Assembly: GCA_039707465.1 (NCBI GenBank)
Contig: CM077643.1
Location: forward strand, 317,197,919 to 317,261,918
Reading direction: 5' to 3'
Length of the DNA: 64,000 nucleotides
Origin: Rhabdophis nuchalis
Taxonomy: Eukaryota; Chordata; Lepidosauria; Squamata; Natricidae
The notes under the pieces were generated by a model that worked only from the letters and a program-made list of their open reading frames with translations, was not told the origin of the DNA and did not search any database. This document shows positions 31,812 to 42,364 of this stretch, piece after piece (position 1 is the first letter of the stretch; the number at the start of each line of letters is the position of its first letter). Position numbers and translations under genes: made by a program.

Positions 31812-32747
31812 CATAATTTCCCCCCCACTACTCATTCTAACATTCAATAGAGCCTTAAATGTTTACTGCAGGTCCATCCATCTAAGATATAATGCAAGCC
31901 TTTTTGAGGTGGTGGTCCCCATGTTGTGAACTTGTCTAAGGAATTCTGTATTCATAAGACACAATTCCTATACTACTGTAGTATATGGTGCTTTATCTGA
32001 ATCCACTCTTGAGGAGCAATGACGTTCTATCAGATTGTGCATTGATTAATGCCTTATCCACAGTGTAATAGACAGAAGAAAGAGCATTTAAGTGTTTCAG
32101 ATTCAAGTGTGTTTTAGTGTACTCAATAAATAATTCTTAACTGAATTAATGAAGAAATTGAATTTATTGAATAAGGATTCTCCTCTCTTCTCTTCTCTTC
32201 TCTTCGATTCCCTGGCATTACCATGCAAAGTAGCATTCTTAGTGTTTCTATGTTTTCAAAAAGACCTGATAGAGGTAGCATCTTTTATGTCTTCTTTGTC
32301 ATTGTTTTTCTTGTACCATAAATATAGAAAACACACACCTATTTGTATAGCCATTTCCTATTCATAGGAGAAATTAATCCTTAAGGCCACGCATGATGTA
32401 ATGGTTCACGTAAATAGTGCTAGTTTTATTTTCAGCAAAACAATATGAATAGTCCATGTTATAGGGATGGTGTGCATGTAGTTTTCATGTTTATATATAT
32501 CATGCTTTTTGAAGGCTTTTGACCCCTGGCAGAGTGGCCCTTACAAATATAAAATCTTAAAATCCCATTTTTTTAAAAACATGAGCTGATTCTCCTAAAG
32601 GCCTTAGGGTTAGTAAATAAGTTAGAAGTAGCAAAGGATAAATATATCTGTAATATGCATTTTTGGGGAAGAAAAAGTTTCATCAGATATGTCTTTATAT
32701 TTTTTTTCCCATTTATGATGTCCAAATTCCTTTGTGACCAGCTGTAG
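31812..32747. other. Intergenic downstream of GPCR 3
   Basis: AT-rich; a TCTTC microsatellite at about 32181-32205. No gene recognised. Confidence 0.5.
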
Positions 32748-33692
32748 CTAAGTGGTGTTTGGCGTGTCTTGGCTTTCTCTCTCTCTCAAAGCTCTCTCAA
32801 TCAACTTATACATGGGCTCTGGGCCTTTCTGTTTTTGACGATTTCCAACGAAGAAATAGACCAAAGGGCTGATACAGGTCTTGATGCAGTCAAACAGCAA
32901 AGAGAGGTTAAATATAACTGATCCACGAACTATGACAAGCCACCAGCCTAAAAAATCAAGAATTCGAAATGAAAAAGTACAAATAAGAGAAAGGACAACT
33001 ATGCATATGAGGGTGATATCAAGTCTTGATGTAGTCTTTTGCTTTGCTCTTCTGATAAAAAGGCTCAAAGCAGAAAAAGACATGATGGGAAACAAAAACA
33101 CAAGATGAACAACACTTTCAAATATTAATGTACCGTCACATAAAGAAGAGCCTGGAGACATGATTGAAAGCAATTCTGGGTAGCAGGTAACATATAATAT
33201 CAGGGTCACTAGGAAAGACCAGAACCATATTATGCTGCACACATTCATGGTGGAAATCTTTGGACGGTACTGTTGATAATAGAATGGGAAAGAGAACATG
33301 AAATACCTTTCGAAGCACATAAGTGTTAATAAAGAAATGCTGGCATTGCTTGACAATGAATACACATTCTCCATTGCACGTAAAAAATGATAATTGACAT
33401 AAAATGATGTCAGAAATATAGAAAACACTATAAGGAAGTAAGCAGCCACAATAAAATCGGCTGCAATCATATTGAGAAAATAAGCTATGAATGTTGTCTT
33501 CTTCACCTTGCTGCAGAGAAGCCAAAGGACAGTTCCATTCCCAAGCAATCCCCAGAAGCAGATTGGAATGGATAAGGCTGCTATCACATCTAGGAAAATA
33601 CTTTTGCTGCCTATCTGTAGCCCATTACTTAGTCTGGAGTGATTTGTTTTCATTGTAATAGTGTGGAAAAATAAGGTCATTGCTTCCTTCAT
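32748..33692 (-). CDS. Mas-related GPCR 3
   Basis: Single coding exon. The frame is open to 33713, but that codon is TTG; the first ATG is at 33692, giving 314 residues starting MKEAMTLFFHTI. This aligns with MAETYSLSFHTI of GPCR 4, so I prefer it. An N-glycosylation site NHS lies in the N-terminus. TM2 carries LNMIAAD; TM3 ends with FERY, then FSFPFYYQQYRPK. Cys after TM4 (YVTCYPEL) and in ECL2 (SSLCDG) are in place. TM7 has SPLVY instead of NPxxY. The tail KLIERALRERES has the family ERAL signature. The acceptor conserved in the cluster ends at 33728. The gene looks intact. Ligand unknown. Confidence 0.9.
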   Translation of the reverse strand: MKEAMTLFFHTITMKTNHSRLSNGLQIGSKSIFLDVIAALSIPICFWGLLGNGTVLWLLCSKVKKTTFIAYFLNMIAADFIVAAYFLIVFSIFLTSFYVNYHFLRAMENVYSLSSNASISLLTLMCFERYFMFSFPFYYQQYRPKISTMNVCSIIWFWSFLVTLILYVTCYPELLSIMSPGSSLCDGTLIFESVVHLVFLFPIMSFSALSLFIRRAKQKTTSRLDITLICIVVLSLICTFSFRILDFLGWWLVIVRGSVIFNLSLLFDCIKTCISPLVYFFVGNRQKQKGPEPMYKLIERALRERESQDTPNTT

Positions 33693-33727
33693 CTTGCCAA
33701 CGTCAGTGTCCAATAATTATTCTCAAT

Positions 33728-33748
33728 CTGTCAAAATTAAACACAATT
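33728..33748 (-). promoter_or_regulatory. Conserved 3' splice site upstream of GPCR 3
   Basis: Minus strand AATTGTGTTTAATTTTGACAG, exon starting ATTGAG at 33727. Confidence 0.72.
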
Positions 33749-33958
33749 CTCATTATTAACCTTCCTACATATTTTACAGAAGTAAGAAACACTAAAAAGT
33801 ATCCCTTGTCTGGCAATAATACTAGTGTTATCATTGTGTTTCTTTCACACAGATTTATTGTAAGGCAAGAAGTGCTAACTGGAATGTATGCTGACATACA
33901 GTCTAATTTCTGGGAGTCAGAAACTATGTGTATATAGATATTTTAATAGGACCTAGGG

Positions 33959-34000
33959 CAGGGGCGTCAAGTTCGATTTCATTGACGACCGCATCAGAGT
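33959..34000. mobile_element. Left end of a CAGGGGTGTCAAACT-family MITE
   Basis: CAGGGGCGTCAAGTTCG begins a MITE of the same group as 18377 and 22936. Its interior resumes after the LINE, near 35935, with GGGGGCATGGC-rich sequence. No right end with duplication was found. Confidence 0.6.
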
Positions 34001-35932
34001 GACCCGCTCCCTCCTTCACCAGGGGTCACGGGAAGCCCCTTTGCAGGGACGAGCAGAGGAATTTGGGATATATCTGCAGGACAAAATCACTCGGATTCGG
34101 AATGAGTTGCCCTCCATCGAGAGTGGTCCGGTCGAATTGTCCGAGGCTGTTCTTGAGACACCATCTTGGGAGGAGTTTGACTTTGTTACGACCGAGGATA
34201 TGGACAGGTTGTCAAAGAGACTTAAGGCTACCACATGTTTATTGGACCCGTGTCCCTCCTGGCTTGTACTGGCATCCTGGGAGACGACACGAGGCTGGCT
34301 CCAGGATATTGTGAATGCTTCTTTGAGTGAGGGGTCCTTGCCTGCCGTCTTGAAAGAGGCGGTAGTGAGGCCCCTCCTCAAGAAGCCTTCCCTGGACCCA
34401 GCATTATTGGAGAATTACCGTCCGGTCTCCAACCTTCACTTTTTAGTGAAGGTTGTAGAGAGTGTGGTGGCCCAACAGTTTCCACGACACCTGGAGGAAA
34501 TTGATTATCTAGACCCGCACCAGTCCGGCTTCCGACCCGGTCACAGCACCGAGACGGCATTGGTCGCATTGGTGGATGATCGCTGGAGGGCGCAGGATAG
34601 GGGATGTTCCTCTATCCTAGTCCTATTAGACCTCTCAGCAGCTTTTGATACCATCGACCATAGTATCCTATTGCACTGACTGGGGGGGTTGGGGCTGGGA
34701 GGCACCGTTTTACGGTGGTTCTCGTCCTACCTCTCTGGTCGGTCATAATATGTGTTGGCAGGGGGGCAGAGGTCGGCCTCGAGACCCCTCTTATGTGGGG
34801 TTCCTCAGGGGTCGGTCCTCTCACCCCTCCTGCTCAACACCTATATGAAGCCGCTTGGCGAGATCATCCGTGGTTTTGAGGGGGGATATCATCTGTACGC
34901 TGATGATACTCAGCTGTACATATCCACCCCAGACCACCCCAACGATGCCGCCGAGGTGTTGTCCCGGTGTTTGGAGGCCGTACGGATCTGGATGGGTAGT
35001 AACAAACTCAAGCTCAACCCATCCAAGACTGAGTGGCTGTGGTTTCCGGCACCCCGGTTCAGCCAGGTAACTCCAACTCTGGCCATTGGGGGCGAAACAC
35101 TGGCCCCTGTGGAGAGGGCACGCAATTTGGGTGTCGTCCTGGATTCCCGGCTGTCCATGGAGGACCATGTGGCAGCTGTGGCCAGGAGGGTGTTCCATCA
35201 GGTACGCCTGATGCCCCAATTGCGCCCCTTACTGGACCGGGCTGCCCTTCGCACAGTCACTCAAGCACTCATGACATCCCGACTTGACTACTGTAATGCT
35301 CTCTACATGGGGCTCCCCTTGAGGTGCACTCGAAAACTACAGCTAGTCCAGAATGCGGCCGCGCGGGTGATTACGGGAGCCTCCAGATACTCCCACATAA
35401 CACCGCTCCTGCGCAAGCTGCACTGGCTACCTGCGGCCTTTCGGGTGCGCTTCAAGGTTTTGACGACCATCTTTAAAGCGCTCCATGGCTCGGGACCTAG
35501 TTATATGCGAGACCGTCTCCTGCCTCATACATCCCTTCGTCCGATCCGCTCTCACAGAGAGGGCCTTCTTAGAGTGCCGTCGGCCGGGCAATGCCGGTTG
35601 GCGACACCCAGGGGAAGGGCCTTCTCTGTGGCGGGCCCTACCCTTTGGAACGACTTACCCCCTGAACTACGTACCATCTCAAACCTCCGCCTCTTCCGCC
35701 AGTGTCTTAAGACACACCTTTTCCATCAAGCTGGCCTAGCGTAACCTCTCGTTGTGACTGCTCTTAGATAGTTTTAATTTGGGGGATTTTAAACGATTTT
35801 AGCACAGGGTAGGAATTTAATATGTTTTTACATTTTGTATTTTGTCATTTTTGTTATGTTTTAAATTTCCTGTGCGCCGCCCTGGGTCCTTTTTGGAGAA
35901 GGTGCGGGGTATAAATTTGAATTAAAAAAAAT
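34000..35932 (+). mobile_element. L2/CR1-type LINE, 5'-truncated, most complete copy
   Basis: Two frames cover reverse transcriptase: 33999-34679 (through [24 protein letters not shown] and [13 protein letters not shown]) and 34752-35744 ([13 protein letters not shown], catalytic [21 protein letters not shown], then a C-terminal region ending LFRQCLKTHLFHQAGLA). A TGA at 34678 and a frame change near 34745 break it; the endonuclease domain is missing. The 3' UTR ends GCGCCGCCCTGGGTCC, GGGGTATAAATTTGAA and an A-rich tail. Copies at 1-1299 and 7572-8450 are the same family. It sits between GPCR 3 and its upstream conserved block. Confidence 0.92.
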
Positions 35933-36262
35933 AGAGTTGTTTTTTACCTTGGGGGGTGTGGGGGCATGGCTGGGGTGGGTGGGCATGGCCAGCTTGACGT
36001 CACTTGTGTTGGGGGTACTGTGGTGGCCCAGGTGGGGCTGGAGGGATGCATTTTTATTGGCAGAGGGCTGCAGGAGGATGTCGTGACTGAAAATGAGGGC
36101 TGGGGGGACGTCTATGTGTGTGTGTGTGTCCCCCCCCCCCCCGAGCTCTGTTTTTACTGGCAGAGAACTGCAGGAGACTGTCACGGCCAAACATGGAGCC
36201 TGGGGGGGGGGCACGTGCAGCCCTCCCAAGCTCCATTTTTGCTGAAAGAGATGTGAGACCCA
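35933..36262. mobile_element. GC-rich MITE interior
   Basis: GGGCATGGCCAGCTTGACGT and repeated TTTTTATTGGCAGAG / TTTTTACTGGCAGAG segments. It is probably the remainder of the MITE entered by the LINE at 34 kb, with a GT run at about 36115. Confidence 0.55.
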
Positions 36263-36820
36263 ATTAATATTTGGTTAAAGGGAACCTTGCCACAAAAACC
36301 AGCCTTTTGGGATCACCACATTATCCAGGGCAAGCATTTATGTTGAAAAAACAGCAGTCCTCAGGAAACAAACAGCTATATGAGAATATTTACATTTAGG
36401 CACAAGAGAACAGAGCCAGAATTCAATAGGACCTTGTACTATATCTTGTTTTAAGCTGGAAGGAATTGCAAGGCCCTGATGGGAACAAGGATCCAAGGCA
36501 GGGAAAAGGAAACAGTGGCCTCCATATTCAAACTGTGATGCCAGAAAAAGGCAGAATGATTCTGGAAATTGTTCCTGGCGCAGGAGTTTCTGGAGGAGAG
36601 ACTATTCTAGAGGGAATGTACTTCTTTTTCCATCTCTTCTGTTAAGTTACCCATTTGTTTCTGTACCTTGGAGACCTCCCCAACTTCGTCATTGCAAACC
36701 AGGCTTGCTTTTGGAAAGAGGTCAGAAGGCCCAGACATATATGCATATTATAGTTACTGATTTGGTGTTCTCAGGAGAAAAATAAAACATAAAAAATAAA
36801 CATATTACTGCAACCTGGTC
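36263..36820. other. Upstream region of GPCR 3, no feature seen
   Basis: Unique-looking sequence without coding signal. Confidence 0.4.
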
Positions 36821-37410
36821 TGCATGGTGTGGCCCTTGTATTCTGAGTATTCAGAAGCTACAACTGTACGGAATGCAGCGGCACAGACAATTCTGGATGT
36901 CATTAAAGTGGTGCATGTAACACCCGCTATTATGTGAGCTGCACTGGTTTATTTCCAGGTCCAATTCAAGGTGTTGATTATCCTGTTTAAAGCCCTTCAT
37001 GGTACGGGGCCAGGTTATTTAAGGAACTGTCTCACCCCAGTGGGATTGGTTTGCCCTACTCACTCCATCAGATGAGCCCTTCAATGGACTCCTATTGGCC
37101 AAGGAATTTCAGCTAGCAGGGTCAAGGAGAAAAGCCATCTCTGCTGTAAATCATGACCTCTAGAACATCTTCCCACTGGAGCTGAGAGCCGCCTCCACTC
37201 TTTTGGCCTTCTGGAAGGACCTTAAACATGGCTCTGCAGGTTAGCTTGAGGCCCCAATGAGGTTGCACTATACTGGAGGTTGTTGGTTGAGTAAGAGTCA
37301 AAAGGTCTGCCCTGTACCATTCATGCTGTTGGTATTTAACTTTTATTTAATTGTTGTTAATTTTAATGCTTTGAATGCTTTTGTATTTATGCTTTTATGC
37401 CACTGTAAGC
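36821..37410 (+). mobile_element. Old L2-type LINE 3' fragment
   Basis: Degraded frame with QLYGMQRHRQF-type decay of the [10 protein letters not shown] block, ELHWFISR/LHWLPV, and FKALHGTGPGY. It is followed by a T-rich 3' region ending GCCACTGTAAGCTGCC. It is a more diverged subfamily than 34000-35932. Confidence 0.7.
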
Positions 37411-37419
37411 TGCCTAGAG

Positions 37420-37959
37420 CAGCAGTCCCCAAACTTTCTGGCAACATAGACTGGTAGTGACTGTGGGGTGGAGCAGAGGTGGTATTCAGCAGGTCCTGAC
37501 CAGTTCTGGAGAACTGGTAGTGGAAAGTTTGAGTAGTTCGGAGAACCAGTAAATACCACCTCCGACTGGCCCCACCCCATCTATTCTCTGCTTCCCGAGT
37601 CCCAGCTGATCAGGAGGAAATGGGGATTTTGCATTATCCTTCCTCTGGATTGGGGAAGGAATGAAGATTTTACAGTATCCTTCTCTTGGAGTGGGGAGGG
37701 AATGGAGATTTTGCAGTATCCTTCCCCTGCCATGCCCACCAAGCCACACCATCTCCACCAAACCATGCCCACAGAACCGGTAGTAAAAATTTCGAATCCC
37801 ACCACTGGGGTGGAGGGGAGGGGATGGTTTCGCACACACAACCTATTCCCATACATGCACAAATGGAGCATTATTCGCATTATCCTGCTGCTTGCACGGA
37901 CCGGTTCCCAATGTGCTGCAGACCTGTCCTGGTTTGCAGATAAGGGGTGGGTACCTCTG
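37420..37959. mobile_element. hAT-type MITE (GTCCCCAACC family) hosting another MITE
   Basis: Begins CAGCAGTCCCCAAACTTTC and ends GGGTGGGTACCTCTG; duplication GCCTAGAG against GCTTAGAG. Copy 6 of the CAGAGGTGG family is inserted within it. Confidence 0.85.
37474..37807. mobile_element. hAT-type MITE (CAGAGGTGGTATTCAG family), copy 6, nested
   Basis: Perfect duplication GGGTGGAG (37466-37473, 37808-37815). Canonical ends. Confidence 0.92.
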
Positions 37960-38207
37960 GCTTAGAGTCACTTTGGTTAGTGAGGCAGGGTGGCATAAAA
38001 ATTTGATAAATAAATAAATAAAAATAAATAAAATGACTATTTCCCCAGAAGGATGAACTTGGCAACATCCCTGCCTGCTGAAGAGAAAAAGTCATTGTTT
38101 GAATTACCTCCATGAATCCTCTCCTTTCTTCTTCTTTTCAATTTTGTTTCTACCTTCCTTATATTCTTCTCAGAAGCTAGATACCCAACAAGTTCTGGAC
38201 AGCTTTG

Positions 38208-38260
38208 GTGATGTGTTCCAGTACAGCCAAGGAATATGAGAACCTTATGACCTCACAGTG
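38208..38260 (-). promoter_or_regulatory. Conserved TGAGGTCA block, GPCR 3 copy
   Basis: Minus strand TGTGAGGTCATAAGGTTCTC, ATATTCCTTGGC, GGAACACATCACC. TGAGGTCA is at 38248-38255. It lies 4.5 kb upstream of the GPCR 3 acceptor because of the LINE and MITE insertions in between. Confidence 0.6.
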
Positions 38261-38583
38261 GTCCTTCCTTCCGCTATGATGACATTCTCAAAGTTATCAC
38301 TATTGGCTGGGGGCTTGGAGGTCAATAGATTTCAGCCGTTGGCAGATGAGCTAGGCCTAAAAGGCAAGATTTTAACTTTCTTGGCAGTTCCCTCCCCCCC
38401 TCTTCTTACATTAAATTGTAGTTTGTTTTTTTACTGACGATGAGGGTGCAAAATAGAAGTGTCGCTGTATAATGTCTCAGTATTTTTGTATGTTGCTATG
38501 ATTGATTGTAGACCACCATAAAACTAAAGTTGAACTTTGTCCTGGTTTCAGAAAATGTTCCTCCTGAAGTCCGAGCTCTAGGT

Positions 38584-38699
38584 CTCGGGTGGGCAACTAT
38601 GGCCTTTTATGACCTGTGGATTTCAACTCCCATGTTGGCTCAGGAATTCTGGGAGTTGAAGTCCACAGATCATAAAGGGTTCATGGTCGTGTACCTCTG
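38584..38699. mobile_element. Foldback MITE, 116 bp
   Basis: Arms share GGATTTCAACTCCCA with TGGGAGTTGAAGTCC. Duplication CTCTAGGT against CTCTAAAT. Related to the hairpin at 45053-45173. Confidence 0.78.
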
Positions 38700-38707
38700 C
38701 TCTAAAT

Positions 38708-39288
38708 AATACTCTTGCCTCTTCTTAATTTCCAAAGCAACCCTGTAGAGTAAATTGGCTGAAAGATACCAGGTGAAAGATACCAAACTCACTAGTGAGT
38801 TTCCAAGGTAGGGTGGATTTGAACTAACTCTCTCAAATCCTAGTCCATTTTGTGGTCCAACTTCAGGAACAAGGATGAATGCCAGAGCATTTGACACATG
38901 TGCTTACAGGTGTGCTGAATGCAACTGCATGCCAAAATGTAAAGATCCTGAATGAAGCCCTCACTAGCGTAGTTGTTACCAATTGTTATTTTAACTCTGG
39001 CCTTCCCATCATTTTTTCCAGAACCGATTATTCCTCTTTGCTGCTATATTTAGACATTTTATAGGATAGTGATTATAATTTCAGATAACAAAATAAACTG
39101 GTTATAACTTTTTTATTCCCTTTGTGATTTTATCCTATCACATAGATTGCAAGTAATTCAATGATCCTCAAGTAATTCTACAAAAAAAAGATAATAAATA
39201 ATCCAGAGGATACTTAGCTCTGTTTTTCAATTCCTATTACATGAATATTAGCTGAGACTTGCTCTAAAGTATCTTGATATTCCATTTA
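38708..39288. other. Intergenic, no gene seen
   Basis: Unique-looking AT-rich sequence. Confidence 0.4.
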
Positions 39289-39660
39289 CAGGTAGTCCTT
39301 GACTTACAACAGAGAATTTATTACTTAAAAATTGATTTATGTCCATATTCTTCACACTTACGACCATTGCAGCATCCTCATGGTCATGGACCAAAAATTG
39401 GATGTTTGGTAACGGATTCATATTTATGTCAGTTGCAATGACCCTAGATCATGTGAACAACTTTTGTGACTTTCTGACAAGCAAAGTCAACGGAAAATCC
39501 AGATTCACATTTAACAACCAGGTTATTAACAACTGCAGTGATTCAACTGAACAACTGTGGCAAGAAAAGTCATAAAATGGGACAAAACTCACATAACAAA
39601 TGTCTTGCTTAGCAACATAAATTTTGGGCTCAATTATCGTCATAAATGGAGGACTATCTG
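39289..39660. mobile_element. Mariner-like MITE (CAGGTAGTCCTTGACTTAC)
   Basis: CAGGTAGTCCTTGACTTAC at the left and GGAGGACTATCTG at the right, flanked by TA on both sides as in Tc1/mariner insertions. 372 bp. Confidence 0.78.
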
Positions 39661-39754
39661 TAATTGTAAAAAGGCTTCACGCACACAGTGAAGACCCCCA
39701 GGCTCTGCCCAAAAGAGAAAAGGGACTTGATAAATATTGGGGGGGGGGGGGGAA

Positions 39755-39992
39755 TACAATAGCAATAACACTTAGATTTATATACTGCTTCACAATGCTT
39801 TCAGTGGTTTACAGAATCAGCATATTGTCCCCAACAATCTGGGTCCTCATTTTACCCACCTCGGAAAAATGGAAGGCCGAGTCAGCCTTGAGCCTGGTGA
39901 GATTCGATCTGCCCAACTGCTGGCAGCAGCCGGTGATCAGCAGAAGTAGCCTGCAGTACTGCACTCTAACCACTGCCCCACCATGGCTCTAG
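39755..39992 (-). repeat. tRNA-derived SINE (CATGGTGG head family)
   Basis: CAACAATCTGGGTCCTCATT and the CCACCATGGCTCT end on the minus strand. Confidence 0.78.
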
Positions 39993-40599
39993 GTAGGATA
40001 GGAACTGTTATCCTGTATCTATAGGGAACCAGGAGAGTCAGAATGTTACATTCCAGGAGGGCTTTATTGACAATAGATTGGCAGATGAAGAAATGGCCAA
40101 CAACAGACAGGCAGATAGACTAGCTTTCTCATTCCTAATCTGGTATGGACAATTGGAGATTCACTGAAGTTAATGTTAGGTGCTGTAGTATTCTTTTTTT
40201 TTTTAAAGTATACACAAAACAAGTACCTAACTTGACAATGTATAGTTAGTTACAAGCTGCTCATTTTTACCACGTGGAAAATGCACTGCCCTTTTCTGTA
40301 GCAAGAAGGTGCTTATAGTATTCCCAAGAAATCCACTGGATCTGAAAGAGCTCAATCTTTGCAAGTTGCTCCAAGTTACATCTGCCAGGTGTGAAGAATC
40401 AGGACCACACATACCGCTCATGCCTAGACACAAGAATCTGGACAAATAATGGTCAGCACTAAATTGGTGCTAGAAAAGAATTAACAGAATTAGGGGGAAG
40501 GCGGGCTGGACTTGGATCACTGTTGCAGCGTATCAACTCCAGGCTGGATCCTCTCTTGACTCTATTCTCAGGCTCTGCCTCTTCTTTTCTTACATTCTT

Positions 40600-41235
40600 C
40601 TCTTTGAACATATTGTGGTACACTGCAGCTGGCACAGCTGGCAGCAGAGTTGGGCAGTGAGGAGGTTGGGGAGGAACATGGGCCAGCCCTGGAGTCTGGG
40701 GAAGGCTTGGATGAGGGCTCTGTGTCAGAGGCAGTGAGGGGCTAGGGTCATCTGGGAGTTATGTGCTGCCTCCGGAGCCTCCAAAGTTGGACATCAGCGA
40801 GGCAGAGGAACAGGGGGAACTGCCAGAAGACAAGAACAGTTAAAACAAAAGGGATGACTCTGGACTAAGGCTTGGGGGTGATTGGCCCCTCCCATAGGTC
40901 ATAAAGGAGGAGCAAAACTTTTGCAGGAAGCAACTTTGTTCATGCTGGTCTGTTTACATTCTGATGCTCCGGTTTGACTCTTTGCTCTTTGTGGCCTTGC
41001 AAGCCAATTGCCAATTAGGTCTTTGGCAGCGTTTCAAGGAAGATAAAGGTGGGTGCTTATCAGCCTTATCCTGAAAGACCTTGGTATACCACTGTCTGAC
41101 ATTTTACAAACTCTTTGTGACTCATTACAGGCTGTGAATGAACATAATTCACAGCTTTTGAAATAAAAAGAGGGTTTTGGGGACTAAGCACGAGCTTTTT
41201 ACTGTATCAGGAAGCCTAGGTCAGAACAGAACAAT
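40600..41235 (+). mobile_element. Possible solo LTR
   Basis: A moderately GC-rich 0.6-kb block ends near an AATAAA at about 41162, followed by GAGGGTTTTGGGGAC and TCAGAACA. It starts near TGTGGTACACTGCAGC. The layout resembles a retroviral-type LTR, but I found no clear target duplication, so this is tentative. Confidence 0.3.
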
Positions 41236-41650
41236 GCTTTGAACCATCAGCTCAAACAGCCCTTCAAGGTAGATCAGTCAACAAAGAGAGATCCAGGAAT
41301 TCCAGGAATGCTATGCTATGGCATAGGGCACCTTAATTTTAAAAGACCACCCAAACCCTTTAATTCCCCCTTTTAAGGTCAACAAGGTCAAGATGTGTCT
41401 TTTTCTTGGTCTTTTTATCATGCTTTCTACATTTCTGGGGCCAAATAGTTGTTTTACTAGTCTTACTCCTCTTTTCAGTGCCAGAGCTAAAGTCCTCTAT
41501 AGTATGGATTTAAAATCATATTAAGTTGCTGAATCCAATCCCATCTGAATCCAAAAATGTATTCCATGAATTGGTACAAATCAGTCCAAATCTATTACAG
41601 TCCAAATTGTCCACAATGTTCTAGATATGACTCAACTCTTGTGTCATCCC

Positions 41651-42083
41651 AGGAGAGTCATTGTTTGTAGTTTAAGGAGAGTCATTGGTTGAAGTTTAAG
41701 GAGAGTCATTGGTTGAAGTTTAAGGAGAGTCATTGCTTGAAGTTTAAGGAGAGTCATTGTTTGTAGTTTAAGGAGAGTCATTGGTTGAAGTTTAAGGAGA
41801 GTCATTGGTTGAAGTTTAAGGAGAGTCATTGGTTGAAGTTTAAGGAGAGTCATTGGTTGAAGTTTAAGGAGAGTCATTGTTTGTAGTTTAAGGAGAGTCA
41901 TTGGTTGAAGTTTAAGGAGAGTCATTGGTTGAAGTTTAAGGAGAGTCATTGGTTGAAGTTTAAGGAGAGTCATTGGTTGAAGTTTAAGGAGAGTCATTGT
42001 TTGTAGTTTAAGGAGAGTCATTGGTTGAAGTTTAAGGAGAGTCATTGGTTGAAGTTTAAGGAGAGTCATTGGTTGAAGTTTTT
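41651..42083. repeat. 24-bp minisatellite, ~18 units with 120-bp higher-order period
   Basis: The unit is GGAGAGTCATTGGTTGAAG plus TTTAA. A TTGTTTGTAG variant recurs at 41661, 41757, 41877 and 41997, i.e. steps of 96, 120 and 120 bp (4, 5 and 5 units). Because 24 is divisible by three, the minus strand reads as an 8-residue repeat (MTLLKLQP) over 169 codons, which I regard as fortuitous. Confidence 0.93.
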
Positions 42084-42364
42084 CGTGGTGATGTTTGGTG
42101 AGAGGAGAAATAAACCTGGGGAATCCACCAATTGCTTTCCTTAACTTCTGCATTCAACCGGTAAGGAAAGCACCATTTGTTGGCTTCATTACTGAGGCAG
42201 AATAGGGACAGGTCATCAAGGCAGCTCAAAGATCAAGGTTTTTTTTAATGCAGCCTTGAGGCACAGCCCTAAGTAATGTATCCAAAGGTCAATGTCTTGA
42301 TGGCATATAATGGCTAAATATTTGAGATGTGTTGTTCATAAAAGAGGGTAAGCATGGTCTAGAA

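Noticed and set aside
41644..42153. 169-codon minus-strand ORF of MTLLKLQP repeats
   Set aside because: It exists only because the 24-bp satellite unit is a multiple of three and has no stop in that frame; no start context, splice sites or family.
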